Below are positions 26,173 to 34,914 of a stretch of 64,000 nt of DNA, one piece after another. A program made the position numbers and the translations under genes. The stretch is from the NCBI RefSeq assembly GCF_900205965.1, contig NZ_OAOF01000004.1, positions 186,001 to 250,000 of the forward strand, in the 5' to 3' direction. The stretch is from Lacrimispora amygdalina (GTDB lineage Bacteria; Bacillota; Clostridia; Lachnospirales; Lachnospiraceae). The notes under the pieces are model-generated. The model was not told the origin of the DNA. It ran no database searches and worked only from the letters and a program-made list of their open reading frames with translations. Position 1 is the first letter of the stretch. Each line of letters begins with the position of its first letter.

Positions 26173-28701
26173 TTATTCCATTCCAGGAGGAAGCATCTCC
26201 GCCTGGGGGCCATCTGTCCCGCCTGGCTGGGAAATATCATCGCCCGGAAAGGCAGGGGCTGTGGTCTCTCTCGGTCTTCCCATTCCCGGTCCGATTTCCT
26301 GAGGTTTCCCTGAATCATCCTGTTTGGGCAGAGACAGAGCATGGCTGACGGCATCATCCAGTGCCTGTCTGAGGCTGTCATAGTTTTCGGTTCCATTTAA
26401 CTGCTCTAAAAACGTCTTGGCAGAAGTAATCTTATCATCAGTCGAGCTGTCACGATGATCCAGTCCGTTAAGTTCTGTGATAAGCTCCTGCAGAGAGGCC
26501 GCTGCCTGCTCTTTCGCCTGTCTGTCCGCTTCAGAAGCCGCCAGTTCCATCTGTGCCTGTGATTCCTGCAGCTTACGCGCTTCTTCCTCTTTCCATTTTA
26601 CAGAATCTGCTCTCGCCGCGGCTTCTGCCACTGATGAGAACAAATCCTTATTCCCTGTTTCCTGATCTGTTTTTTCTCCTCTTGCGTCTACAGGATAAAG
26701 GGAGACAGTTGACGGCATATCCCAGTCCTGAGGCGGCAGATCCTTATTGATTTCTGCCATAAAATCATGCCACATTTTTCCGGAATACGTCTTACCATAG
26801 ACACCGGGCATCGCTCTTGGTGTATCATACCCCACCCAGATCGCAGTGGTATAATATTTGGTATAGCCGCAGAACCAGGTATCCTTGCTGCTGTTTGTGG
26901 TTCCGGTTTTTCCTGCTGCCGGAATCTTAAGCCCCAGTCCGGAACCTGTTCCGTAAGGTTTATCCAGAGTTCCCTTTAATACATCAGTGACCATATAGGC
27001 AATGTCTTCCGTAAAGATTCTTTCATCTGCCGGGCTTCCCTGATATATCTCTCCGTCATACTGGCTTTTGATGCTTGTTATGCAGGTTTTATTGCTGTAT
27101 CTTCCCTGATTGGCAAGAACGGAGTAGCCTTTCGCCATATCCACAACTCTGGCTCCCTCGGTAAAGCCGCCTATACTCATACTGCTGTTTCCATTGTCCA
27201 TATAGCTTAAACCTGCAAAGTGCATTTTTCCTAAGTAGCTGATTCCCTTATCCACACCTATATCATTCAGTATCTGCCATGCCACGGTGTTTAAGCTTCG
27301 GTTTAAAGCTTCTCTTACAGAGATCTCCCCGAAATACTTGCCGCCGCTGTTTTTCGGACCGCCATCAAATAAATGGTCATTCACCAGCCTGGAGGGATAA
27401 TAAAAACCGGTTTCAAAAGCCGGAGCATAATCAATCAGCGGCTTGATGGTGGAGCCCGGCTGCCGTCTGCTTAAAAATCCACGGTTATATTCATCATCCG
27501 TTCCTCTTCCCCCTACGATTGCCACCACATACCCTGTCCTGTTATCAACGCAGACTGCGGCACCCTGCAAAGCAAATTTTCCATTGTCCTGCACTTCGGT
27601 AAATCCCTTTAGATGGGAGTCAATATTTTCCTGAAGCATGGACTGCAGCTTTGAATCCAGACTGGTATGTATTTCAAATCCTCCCCTGCGCACCATATCA
27701 CTCTTTGCCTGATACAGCTCCTGATATTCTTCCTTATAGGAATCATAGGACGCCTTACCTGGAAATACATACTGAAATACAAATCCGTCATTTTTCATCA
27801 TCTCCAGCACTGCAGAATGGATGGCATAGCTGGTCTGATAATTTTCCCTGGTACCGCCTTCATAAACCTTTGCAACAGTCAGAGGCTGTGCCTTTGCATT
27901 TTCCTGTTCATCCTTTGTAATGAATTTACAAAATGCCATACTGTCGATAATCTGATCCCGCTTCCATTTTGAAGTGTCGGGGTGGGCCACAGGATCATAC
28001 TTGGATGGATTGTTGCTGATTCCGGCAAGCGTCGCCGCCTCCCAGACCGTTAAATCCTTTGCCTCTTTGTCAAAATAATAACGGCTTGCCTCAGATACAC
28101 CGTAACACCGGTTGGCATAGAAATTGGTATTGCAGTAAAATTCCAGAATATCCTGTTTGGAATACTTGTCCTCAATCCGGGGAGCAGCAAAAAATTCCGT
28201 GATCTTTCTCTGAATGGTCCGCTCCTGGGTTAAATAGGTGTTTTTTATCACCTGCTGGGTAATAGTACTGCCGCCCTGAGTCGCAACTCCTTTGTTTTTA
28301 ATAAAAACCAGACCGGCTCTTAAAAGCCCTTTGTAATCAATTCCATGATGTTTATAGAACCTTCTGTCTTCCTGAGCCACATAGGCATTCTGGAGATTTT
28401 CACTTATGTCCTTAATGGACACATATTCGTAGTGACCGGAATTGATGGTTCCGATTAAATTCCCTTCTGAATCATAGACTTTTGTATCCGTTGGCTGAGA
28501 GAAATCGGTTCTGGAGGTCTGTCTGATAATTGTATCAGCCTTTTCCTTGCATGCCATGATCTCATCCTGATATTTAAAAAATATGGCGCCTCCGGCCAGA
28601 CACCCTATCGCCATTACCAGCAGAAATACAAAGAGTATGATCTTTATGGGACGAAAAAATATATACCAGGCACTTTTTCGTTTTTTTCTTTTCTTCGCCA
28701 T
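26173..28701 (-). CDS. Class A penicillin-binding protein (PBP1A-like)
   Basis: An 842-residue bifunctional peptidoglycan synthase. A basic cytoplasmic start (MAKKRKKRK) precedes one membrane helix at about 17-40. The GT51 glycosyltransferase domain includes EDRRFYKHHGIDYKGLLRA and GGSTITQQVIKNTYL. The transpeptidase domain has active-site SRRQPGSTIKPL (STIK) and KTGTT. The last about 180 residues are a Glu/Ala-rich coiled coil and a Pro/Gly-rich tail, typical of clostridial PBP1A. AAGGAGG precedes the ATG. It acts outside the membrane in wall elongation or division. The tRNA-Thr gene lies upstream on the same strand. Confidence 0.93.
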   Translation of the reverse strand: MAKKRKKRKSAWYIFFRPIKIILFVFLLVMAIGCLAGGAIFFKYQDEIMACKEKADTIIRQTSRTDFSQPTDTKVYDSEGNLIGTINSGHYEYVSIKDISENLQNAYVAQEDRRFYKHHGIDYKGLLRAGLVFIKNKGVATQGGSTITQQVIKNTYLTQERTIQRKITEFFAAPRIEDKYSKQDILEFYCNTNFYANRCYGVSEASRYYFDKEAKDLTVWEAATLAGISNNPSKYDPVAHPDTSKWKRDQIIDSMAFCKFITKDEQENAKAQPLTVAKVYEGGTRENYQTSYAIHSAVLEMMKNDGFVFQYVFPGKASYDSYKEEYQELYQAKSDMVRRGGFEIHTSLDSKLQSMLQENIDSHLKGFTEVQDNGKFALQGAAVCVDNRTGYVVAIVGGRGTDDEYNRGFLSRRQPGSTIKPLIDYAPAFETGFYYPSRLVNDHLFDGGPKNSGGKYFGEISVREALNRSLNTVAWQILNDIGVDKGISYLGKMHFAGLSYMDNGNSSMSIGGFTEGARVVDMAKGYSVLANQGRYSNKTCITSIKSQYDGEIYQGSPADERIFTEDIAYMVTDVLKGTLDKPYGTGSGLGLKIPAAGKTGTTNSSKDTWFCGYTKYYTTAIWVGYDTPRAMPGVYGKTYSGKMWHDFMAEINKDLPPQDWDMPSTVSLYPVDARGEKTDQETGNKDLFSSVAEAAARADSVKWKEEEARKLQESQAQMELAASEADRQAKEQAAASLQELITELNGLDHRDSSTDDKITSAKTFLEQLNGTENYDSLRQALDDAVSHALSLPKQDDSGKPQEIGPGMGRPRETTAPAFPGDDISQPGGTDGPQAEMLPPGME

Positions 28702-28735
28702 AACAAACCTGCCTCCTTTTTCTTTTTTGGATATA

Positions 28736-28773
28736 ATAAAAACGGGAAGTCTCTTAAATTAAGACTTCCCGTT
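28736..28773 (-). terminator. Intrinsic terminator downstream of tRNA-Thr
   Basis: AACGGGAAGTCT at 28741-28752 pairs perfectly with AGACTTCCCGTT at 28762-28773; on the minus strand the stem is followed by TTTTTATTATA. It ends tRNA-Thr transcription just before the PBP gene. Confidence 0.85.
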
Positions 28774-28780
28774 TGTTATA

Positions 28781-28853
28781 AGCTGATGACGGGACTCGGA
28801 CCCGTGACCTCCTCACTACCAATGAGGTGCGCTACCACCTGTGCCACATCAGC
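28781..28853 (-). tRNA. tRNA-Thr (anticodon GGT)
   Basis: The minus strand folds as a full cloverleaf: acceptor GCTGATG pairs with CATCAGC, the anticodon arm is CCTCA-TTGGTAG-TGAGG giving anticodon GGT, and the T arm contains GGTCCGAGTCC. The CCA end is not encoded, as in many clostridial tRNA genes. A strong terminator follows. The gap 28702-29037 otherwise holds only AT-rich spacer. Confidence 0.93.
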
Positions 28854-29037
28854 ATTCTGGTTCGTCGCTCGAACCTCGTATATCATAGCATGGGAAAATC
28901 TATTTGTCAACGTTTTTTATAAGTTTTTTATAATACACATAAAACTGCAAAAATTCTACAAATACTTAGTAAAAATGCCCTTATTCCGGCTGAAACAGAC
29001 CAGGAAAGAATGGGAATCCCCATCCTTTCCTGAATTT

Positions 29038-29991
29038 TTATAAAATTCCTTCAAAGCTCTTTCGTAACGTATCACAGGATTTTCCAAACTGCTTCATCTC
29101 TTCTTCTGTAAGAGAAAGGGATAAAACCCTCTGGATTCCGTTCTTATTTATGATACAGGGAACGCCGGCATATACATCTGTCTGACCGTACTCCCCTCTC
29201 AGCATGGTTGATACGGTAAATACGCTGTTCTCGTCTCCAAGAATTGCTTTTGTGATTCTGGTCAGTGCCATTCCGATTCCGTAATAAGTCGCCTGCTTCG
29301 CATCTATAATCCGGTAAGCGGCTCCCCGTACTTCCTCCTCAATCCGCTTTAATTCTTCTCTGCAGACGATGTCGTCTTCCCCGCCGTTCCCACAGAGAGA
29401 CAGAATTGGTTTGGTAGCAACCATAGCCTGACTCCACGGAACAAATTCACTGTCCCCATGTTCTCCCATTACGTAAGCATGGACATTCCTCGGATCCACC
29501 TTAATGGATTCTCCAAGCAGATACCGAAGTCTCGCCGTATCTAAGGCTGTCCCGCTTCCAAGAACACGCTTTGGATTGAAACCGGAAAGCGAATAAGTGA
29601 TTCTGGTCATAATATCAACCGGGTTGGTCGCCACCAGAAAGATTCCGTTGAATCCCGACTCTGTCACGGGCTGTACAATAGACTCAAAAACGGAAGCATT
29701 TCGTTTTAACAAGTCAAGTCTGGTTTCTCCCTGTTTCTGCGCCACACCTGCACAGATCACCACAATATCCGCATCCGAACAATCCCTGTACTCTCCTGCA
29801 TAGATCTTCATATGATATCCGGAAAAAGCCAGTCCATGATTTAAATCCATGGCTTCCCCCTCCGCCCTCTTGCGGTTAATATCAATTAAAACAAGCTCAT
29901 CACAAACTCCCTGATTCAGCATGGAATAAGCATAACTCATTCCCACCATTCCTGTTCCTACAAGCGCAACTTTTCTGTTATCTGTTCTCAT
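29038..29991 (-). CDS. ldh: L-lactate dehydrogenase
   Basis: A 317-residue NAD-dependent dehydrogenase that reduces pyruvate to L-lactate. The Rossmann motif GTGMVGMSYAYSM lies near residue 12; LLKRNASVFESIV, ATNPVDIMTRITY and the active-site HGDSEFVPWSQAMV (catalytic His) fit LDH rather than malate dehydrogenase, and Gln in the QGETRLDLL loop agrees with lactate specificity. The family member is allosteric in many Firmicutes. It lies 57 bp after pilT on the same strand, but its metabolic role has no evident link to the pilus-like genes. Confidence 0.93.
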   Translation of the reverse strand: MRTDNRKVALVGTGMVGMSYAYSMLNQGVCDELVLIDINRKRAEGEAMDLNHGLAFSGYHMKIYAGEYRDCSDADIVVICAGVAQKQGETRLDLLKRNASVFESIVQPVTESGFNGIFLVATNPVDIMTRITYSLSGFNPKRVLGSGTALDTARLRYLLGESIKVDPRNVHAYVMGEHGDSEFVPWSQAMVATKPILSLCGNGGEDDIVCREELKRIEEEVRGAAYRIIDAKQATYYGIGMALTRITKAILGDENSVFTVSTMLRGEYGQTDVYAGVPCIINKNGIQRVLSLSLTEEEMKQFGKSCDTLRKSFEGIL

Positions 29992-30047
29992 ATTTTATGC
30001 CACTCTCCTGTTCTTATTATAGATAGTGTTACTGCATGAAATGGAAA

Positions 30048-31124
30048 CTATGCGTTTGATATTCCCCGTTCTATTTTTTTTAACATTAATTCACCGTTAC
30101 TGCTGTAAATGACTGCATTCTCTTTTGAAATCTTTCCCTCTTTAAAAAGATTTAAGAGACTGGAATCCATGGAGCGCATTCCTTCTGCCTGACCGGTGGC
30201 TATAACCGAATCAATCTGGTGAGTCTTGGATTCCCGAATCATATTGCGGATTGCATTGTTAAAAAACATAATTTCAAATGCCGGATACACACCCCCGTCA
30301 ATGGTTGGAATCAGCTGCTGGGATATGACTGCCTGCATGACCATGGACAGCTGCATCCGGATCTGCTGCTGCTGATTGGGAGGAAAACTGTCAATAATGC
30401 GGTCAATGGTATTGGCTGCTCCTACCGTATGGAGTGTAGAAATTACCAGATGACCGGTCTCAGCCGCTGTCATGGCAATCCGGATCGTCTCATAATCCCT
30501 CATCTCACCCACCAGTATGACATCCGGCGCCTGGCGGAGAGCAGATCTCAGCCCGGTTACATAGCTGTCGGTATCTGTGGTCACTTCCCTCTGGGTTACC
30601 ACACTCTGTTTATGACGGTGCAGGTATTCCAGGGGGTCCTCCAGTGTGATAACATGGGCATTGCGCGTATTATTAATTTTATCAATGATGCAGGCAAGTG
30701 TAGTGGTCTTACCGCTTCCGGCAGGACCAGTCACCAATACAAAACCTTTTGTCAGCCTGGCTGCCTCCATAACGGTTTCCGGAATATGAAGCTCTTTAAA
30801 ATCGGGAAGATCGAAGTTTACCACGCGGATTACCGCTGCCAGAGAGCCTCTCTGCCGGAACACACTGGATCGAAACCGGGAGATTCCGGGAATTGCAAAG
30901 GAAAAATCATCGTCCCCATGCTCTTTTACTTTCCCCATGCTTCTTTCTCCTGCCAGCTGGTAAAGTTCTGTAATCAACTCCTCCATCTGGGCCGGATACA
31001 GCTTTTCCTCACTTTGATAAACAATTCTGCTTCCAATCTTATACGAAAAGGGCATGCCTGGCACAAGAAATATATCAGATGCCTTCTGTGCCACGGCAGA
31101 ACTTAATAAATCTACTACCTTCAT
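30048..31124 (-). CDS. pilT: PilT-type twitching motility ATPase
   Basis: A 358-residue hexameric ATPase of the retraction (PilT) branch. Walker A GPAGSGKTTT is at about 130-139; the Asp box LEDPLEYLHRH, Walker B DVILVGEMRD and the His box GHLVISTLHTVGAANTIDRI are all present, followed by the PilT C-terminal region PPNQQQQIRMQLSMVMQ. GGAAG precedes the ATG. It is the last gene of a run with a PilC-like platform protein and four small membrane-anchored proteins. No PilB assembly ATPase is present, so either PilT drives both directions or the assembly ATPase lies elsewhere. Confidence 0.92.
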   Translation of the reverse strand: MKVVDLLSSAVAQKASDIFLVPGMPFSYKIGSRIVYQSEEKLYPAQMEELITELYQLAGERSMGKVKEHGDDDFSFAIPGISRFRSSVFRQRGSLAAVIRVVNFDLPDFKELHIPETVMEAARLTKGFVLVTGPAGSGKTTTLACIIDKINNTRNAHVITLEDPLEYLHRHKQSVVTQREVTTDTDSYVTGLRSALRQAPDVILVGEMRDYETIRIAMTAAETGHLVISTLHTVGAANTIDRIIDSFPPNQQQQIRMQLSMVMQAVISQQLIPTIDGGVYPAFEIMFFNNAIRNMIRESKTHQIDSVIATGQAEGMRSMDSSLLNLFKEGKISKENAVIYSSNGELMLKKIERGISNA

Positions 31125-31143
31125 CTTCCTGTCTCCTGCTCTG

Positions 31144-31578
31144 TCAATTCCCGCCCTTCCATACGGGCATGGATTGATCTATTTCATAATCTTCTGTCTG
31201 AATCACTTTCCACTGGGATACTGCGATCATTCCAGCCTTTTGGGGCATCGGTGTCAGCTTTATGGAAAGGGCCTGGGACCGTTTCATGGGAATCCGGGTT
31301 GATATTGTCCCGGTTTTGGCGTCATAATAATCCCCAAGCTCCAGGGAAAGAGTATTATGATCCATCGCCTGTAAAACCATCTGGTAAAATGCTTCCCCCT
31401 CCCGATCCGCTCTGTAATATTCCGTAACAGAATCTGCGCTTCTCTGAGCCAGATTCCATTCGCTCTTAGCAGTACTGAGAGAAAGCATCCCAAATGTAAC
31501 CAGGCAGAGTATCATGAATATTAAGATCAGAGTGGGCGTTCCGATATTGGCTTTGTAGCCAATTTCCTGCTTTGCCAT
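31144..31578 (-). CDS. Pilus-cluster small membrane protein 4 (minor-pilin-like)
   Basis: A 144-residue protein with one N-terminal membrane helix at about 14-36 (TPTLILIFMILCLVTFGMLS) and an extracytoplasmic domain of about 105 residues. The topology resembles a minor pilin, but the prepilin peptidase site (G-F-T/S-L-x-E) is absent; the residues ahead of the helix are KANIGTP. The domain contains MDHNTLSLELGDYYDAKTG and ends KVIQTEDYEIDQSMPVW. I do not recognise the family. GGAGGAGC precedes the ATG. It lies 19 bp before pilT and 15 bp after the previous small protein, so it is surely part of that operon. Confidence 0.65.
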   Translation of the reverse strand: MAKQEIGYKANIGTPTLILIFMILCLVTFGMLSLSTAKSEWNLAQRSADSVTEYYRADREGEAFYQMVLQAMDHNTLSLELGDYYDAKTGTISTRIPMKRSQALSIKLTPMPQKAGMIAVSQWKVIQTEDYEIDQSMPVWKGGN

Positions 31579-31593
31579 ATGCTCCTCCTTTCC

Positions 31594-32001
31594 TCATTCC
31601 GTCTCATGGCGGCTGACGTTCAGGGAATACAGTGTGTTTCCAGCCTTTGATACACTCACTTCTGCTTCCAGCCGGTTTATAATTCTGATCTCCCCATCAT
31701 AAACAGCGTGGGACGGATCAGCGGTATTTCCATGTTTGTCATACAGCCGGGTATACGTCTGCACAGAAGCATCCCCTTTCAAACTGTACGAATGGCTTTT
31801 TAACCCCGCTTCCCCTTCCGCCTTCCAGATCTCGGCTGTACTTTGGGCAATCAGCACACTCTGATTTAAATCAGCCGCTCTTTTGCTCAGCAGATCCGCC
31901 TTTACAAAAGCCTGAATACAGACGGCTGCACACAAAAGAAAGAAAAATACGACTGCAATCATCTCCATCATCATTACATTGGATCTGTTTTTTCTATTCA
32001 T
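31594..32001 (-). CDS. Pilus-cluster small membrane protein 3 (PilV-like topology)
   Basis: A 135-residue protein with an N-terminal helix at about 10-32 (MMMEMIAVVFFFLLCAAVCI) and an extracytoplasmic domain of about 100 residues. The region after the helix, LSKRAADLNQSVLIAQSTAE, resembles the helical segment of PilV or pseudopilin proteins. A Glu lies near the start of the helix (MMMEM), as the +5 Glu does in pilins, but no Gly-Phe cleavage site precedes it. It is separated from the preceding gene by one base, so translation is coupled. Function is inferred from context only. Confidence 0.65.
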   Translation of the reverse strand: MNRKNRSNVMMMEMIAVVFFFLLCAAVCIQAFVKADLLSKRAADLNQSVLIAQSTAEIWKAEGEAGLKSHSYSLKGDASVQTYTRLYDKHGNTADPSHAVYDGEIRIINRLEAEVSVSKAGNTLYSLNVSRHETE

Positions 32002-32002
32002 C

Positions 32003-32485
32003 TTAAGCCCCTCCGCTTCGTAAGGAAAGGAAGAGTTCTCCGCCTGAATCGCTTTCTGATCTCAGATGCAGAAGGTGATCAGAAAGCTCCATAGTGATCT
32101 TGCCACATTCCAGTATCTGATTTCCATTCTGAACAGAAAGTCCGCTGTTCTGATCCGCAAATAGCTCCCACAAGCTACCGTCACGGTAATAAATCTGTGT
32201 CACATATACTGTTCCCTCAATGGACTGCTTTAATTCCAGGACCTGTACTCCCCCGCTTTCTGTCAGTGATACGGCACCGGTCTCATCTGCCTGCCTGACC
32301 TTATTGGCGATATAGCTGAATGCAATCTCTTTCTGATAGGCCAGCTCCGATCTATGATTGATGTTTTCGTAGACTTTGCCGCCGATTAATATGAGAAACA
32401 GGGCGCTCATCACAAACACCAGAAACAAAAGGAGAGGAAATACAACTGTTCCCAACCGGCTTTTTGATATTTCTTTTCCTGTCAT
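32003..32485 (-). CDS. Pilus-cluster small membrane protein 2 (DUF4860-like)
   Basis: 160 residues: a basic N-terminus (MTGKEISKSRLG), one membrane helix at about 13-35 (VVFPLLLFLVFVMSALFLIL), and an extracytoplasmic domain of about 120 residues with alternating strand-like segments (TVYVTQIYYRDGSLWELF). It resembles clostridial proteins annotated DUF4860 that occur beside pilC genes. No classical prepilin peptidase motif is present. It is 11 bp after the previous small protein and one base before the next. Its role is probably structural in the pilus-like machine. Confidence 0.65.
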   Translation of the reverse strand: MTGKEISKSRLGTVVFPLLLFLVFVMSALFLILIGGKVYENINHRSELAYQKEIAFSYIANKVRQADETGAVSLTESGGVQVLELKQSIEGTVYVTQIYYRDGSLWELFADQNSGLSVQNGNQILECGKITMELSDHLLHLRSESDSGGELFLSLRSGGA

Positions 32486-32496
32486 GGTACACCTTC

Positions 32497-32820
32497 CTAT
32501 GGATTTTGTAACTGAACCGTGATATCCGGCATGAAATTGGAGGCGAATCCGCTGTAAAATACATTGTAGCGGTCCCTGTCAATTTTAATTCCGTAATATT
32601 CTTCTAAATATTCAACACTGGGAGGATATCTTCCTTCTATTGCATAGCACTGAACCGATGCCCTGCGTATTGCATCCCGTAAAGTCTCTGCTCCCCGATC
32701 ACCGGAACGTCTGGAAAATGTTAGAGCAGATGAGATAAAAAGTGCAACTGCCAGAAAAAACGCTCCCAGGGATACCAGCTGGCCTGCCAGATCCTTCCCC
32801 CACTGTCTTTGTTTTTTCAT
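32497..32820 (-). CDS. Pilus-cluster small membrane protein 1
   Basis: 107 residues from the ATG at 32820, chosen because AGGAGG lies 5 bases upstream; the in-frame GTG two codons earlier overlaps that site. There is one N-terminal helix at about 14-34 (LVSLGAFFLAVALFISSALT) and a short extracytoplasmic domain with ETLRDAIRRASVQCYAIEG and RYPPSVEYLEEYYG. The YPPSxxYL pattern is reminiscent of the region after the helix in pseudopilins (for example GYPP in GspG-like proteins), but a prepilin cleavage site is missing. It directly follows the pilC-like gene (9 bp gap). Confidence 0.65.
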   Translation of the reverse strand: MKKQRQWGKDLAGQLVSLGAFFLAVALFISSALTFSRRSGDRGAETLRDAIRRASVQCYAIEGRYPPSVEYLEEYYGIKIDRDRYNVFYSGFASNFMPDITVQLQNP

Positions 32821-32829
32821 AGACACCTC

Positions 32830-33882
32830 CTAGCCGATGGCAGACAGTACACCCATTAACGGCAGCATGACGGATAACAGAATCATGCCCACAGAAACGG
32901 CAAGAACCGCTATCACCGTAGGTTCAAAGCGGCCAATCAACTGTTCCGTAGCAAGATCAGCTTCTTCCTCGTAGCTTTTTGATATTTCCGACATCACACT
33001 GTCCAGGCGGCCGCTTCTGGTCCCCACCTTAATCATCTGGATATAAAAACCGCTGAAAAGACCGGTATCTTTCATGGCAGTATAATAATCACTTCCTGCC
33101 TCTAACTGACTGGCGCACTGGCGGATCTTCTCTTCTACTGCCGGATTTTCAACCAGCTCTCCGGCAAGTTCCATTCCTTTTTCCAGATCCAGACCGCTTT
33201 TTAACGTCAGGGAAAGAACTGCGGTAAAACGGCGGTTTGCTATAGATCCTGCAATTTTGTTTCTTCGTTTCAGCCAGTTAATAACGCCTTCTGCCAGAGG
33301 AATATTTTTGCCGTATCTCCCCATAATCCAGACAAAAAAAGCCGCAATACCAAGCAGAAGAACGATTATCAGCGCAGCAGCGCAAAATATTCCTCCCAAT
33401 CTTGTTGCAGCAATGGATACCGGCGGCATCTGGGCCCCCAGTTGTTTATATACCTTCTCAAATACAGGCATTACCCTGGTAAAGAGTACAAAGAGAACAA
33501 TCAAAAGCATACCGGTCATCATAGCCGGATAAGTAACTGCATTTTTTAAGTTCTTCTTCATAATATGCTCTTTTTCGTAATATCCGGCAAGGGACTCCAT
33601 GATCTGATCCAGAGTTCCGGTTTCTTCCCCAAGTTTTGTCATTCGGATCATATAAGTCGGATAAACGCCGGTTTCCTTCAGCACTTTCGAAAACGGATTT
33701 CCCATTTCCGCCTCCTCTGCCATGGTTAAAAGCAGCTCCTTTTCTTCCTTCTGTCCGGCATCCTCCGCCATAACAGACAATCCCTCATCAAGAGGGACCG
33801 CTGCATGAAGAAGAATGGAAATCTGAAGACAGAATACTGAAAGTTCCTGGGCAGAGTACTGTTTTTTCTCTGTTTTTGCCAT
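32830..33882 (-). CDS. PilC/GspF-type inner membrane platform protein
   Basis: 350 residues from the ATG at 33882; AAAGGA lies 4-5 bases upstream, whereas the earlier in-frame TTG has no ribosome site. Two homologous T2SSF domains are seen (about 15-140 and 215-340), each with a helical bundle and hydrophobic segments near 155-180, 165-190 and 325-350. MIRMTKLGEETGTLDQIMES in the first repeat and MIKVGTRSGRLDSVMSEIS in the second are the family's duplicated signature. It is the platform that a pilus ATPase turns. It is the second gene of the cluster after the transglutaminase lipoprotein. Confidence 0.9.
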   Translation of the reverse strand: MAKTEKKQYSAQELSVFCLQISILLHAAVPLDEGLSVMAEDAGQKEEKELLLTMAEEAEMGNPFSKVLKETGVYPTYMIRMTKLGEETGTLDQIMESLAGYYEKEHIMKKNLKNAVTYPAMMTGMLLIVLFVLFTRVMPVFEKVYKQLGAQMPPVSIAATRLGGIFCAAALIIVLLLGIAAFFVWIMGRYGKNIPLAEGVINWLKRRNKIAGSIANRRFTAVLSLTLKSGLDLEKGMELAGELVENPAVEEKIRQCASQLEAGSDYYTAMKDTGLFSGFYIQMIKVGTRSGRLDSVMSEISKSYEEEADLATEQLIGRFEPTVIAVLAVSVGMILLSVMLPLMGVLSAIG

Positions 33883-33910
33883 CTGTCCTTTCTCCCTATC
33901 ATTCAATTCT

Positions 33911-34894
33911 TTAGTATGTATATTTTGCTTTATAATTCGAACTGTTTGTAATGTAATCCTTTACAGAGGGATCATTCTTCCCCGAAGAAGCAAAGGTGGG
34001 ATCCATCAGCTTCCACTGATAGCCGTCAAAATAAATCATATTATCCACCCAGCCCTGTCCGTCTATGTAAACACTTACCCATGCATGATAGAGGCTTCCT
34101 GTGTATCCAACGATCAGTTTCGTGGGAATATTCTGAGAACGAAGCATGGCTGTCATAACCGCTGCATAATCAAAGCAGATTCCCTTCTTCACCGACAAAA
34201 CATGATCCACATCCGGCAGGTAACCGCTCTGAACCGTATTAGCCAGTGCCGTATCGTATGTAAAATTTTGGACTACGTAATTATATACATTGCTCACAAC
34301 CCCAAGGGCATCTGCCGCCGAAGCCGCAACCTCCGCACCTTTTAAAACCACTGCACTGCCGGCACTGAAATTAACATACTGGTTGGGATAAAGAAACGGT
34401 TCAAATTCATTGGAAAGAGTTACGTTAAAGCTATTGTTTGATTTTACCGCATACTGGTTTCCGGTCACCTGTTCCAATACCCGGACAGTATAGGTTCCGT
34501 TTCCCTCCGTCAGCGGAAATACCTCATAAGAGGATCTGGCATTTAAATCATATGTATAAGTCTCTCCCCCGCTTTTTAAAACCTGTACCTTTATTTTAGC
34601 CGAATTGCCTGAATACTGTACCATCACATACCCATGACTGGTATTGGAGGCATCCACAAGAACCGAATTGCTGCTGTACGTGACCGTCCCTGATGCCTGA
34701 GGAACCTTGACGCTGCTTTTGGCAGGTTTTGAATAGAGCGGAACCGCCTCATCTTTAATCGTCACAACCGTTGTCCACTGTGTGGATTCTGCCGTCTGGT
34801 CAGCAGATGCGATCCGGTTTGCCGGGGCACAGCCGTTTAAGGAAACTGCCAGGGCTGTACAGACAGCCGCAGCAGCCATACCTTTTTTTCTCAT
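33911..34894 (-). CDS. Transglutaminase-like domain lipoprotein
   Basis: 327 residues from the ATG at 34894, since the ATG at 34903 overlaps the ribosome site AGGAG. Residues 1-22 are a lipoprotein signal ending SLNGC. A beta-rich middle domain (about 50-160) precedes a transglutaminase/cysteine-protease core: Cys in GICFDYAAVMTAMLR, His in YHAWVSVYIDGQGW and Asp in WKLMDPTF form the catalytic triad. Such proteins cross-link or hydrolyse peptide bonds at the cell surface. It begins the pilus-like run (28 bp before pilC) and is 20 bp after rlmB. A role in processing surface fibres is inference. Confidence 0.82.
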   Translation of the reverse strand: MRKKGMAAAAVCTALAVSLNGCAPANRIASADQTAESTQWTTVVTIKDEAVPLYSKPAKSSVKVPQASGTVTYSSNSVLVDASNTSHGYVMVQYSGNSAKIKVQVLKSGGETYTYDLNARSSYEVFPLTEGNGTYTVRVLEQVTGNQYAVKSNNSFNVTLSNEFEPFLYPNQYVNFSAGSAVVLKGAEVAASAADALGVVSNVYNYVVQNFTYDTALANTVQSGYLPDVDHVLSVKKGICFDYAAVMTAMLRSQNIPTKLIVGYTGSLYHAWVSVYIDGQGWVDNMIYFDGYQWKLMDPTFASSGKNDPSVKDYITNSSNYKAKYTY

Positions 34895-34914
34895 GCTTAT
34901 CATCTCCTAAATGG

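Noticed and set aside
30219-31106. Long open frame (295 codons) on the plus strand opposite pilT
   Set aside because: It mirrors the pilT codons, has no family motif and no ribosome site; pilT carries all ATPase motifs.
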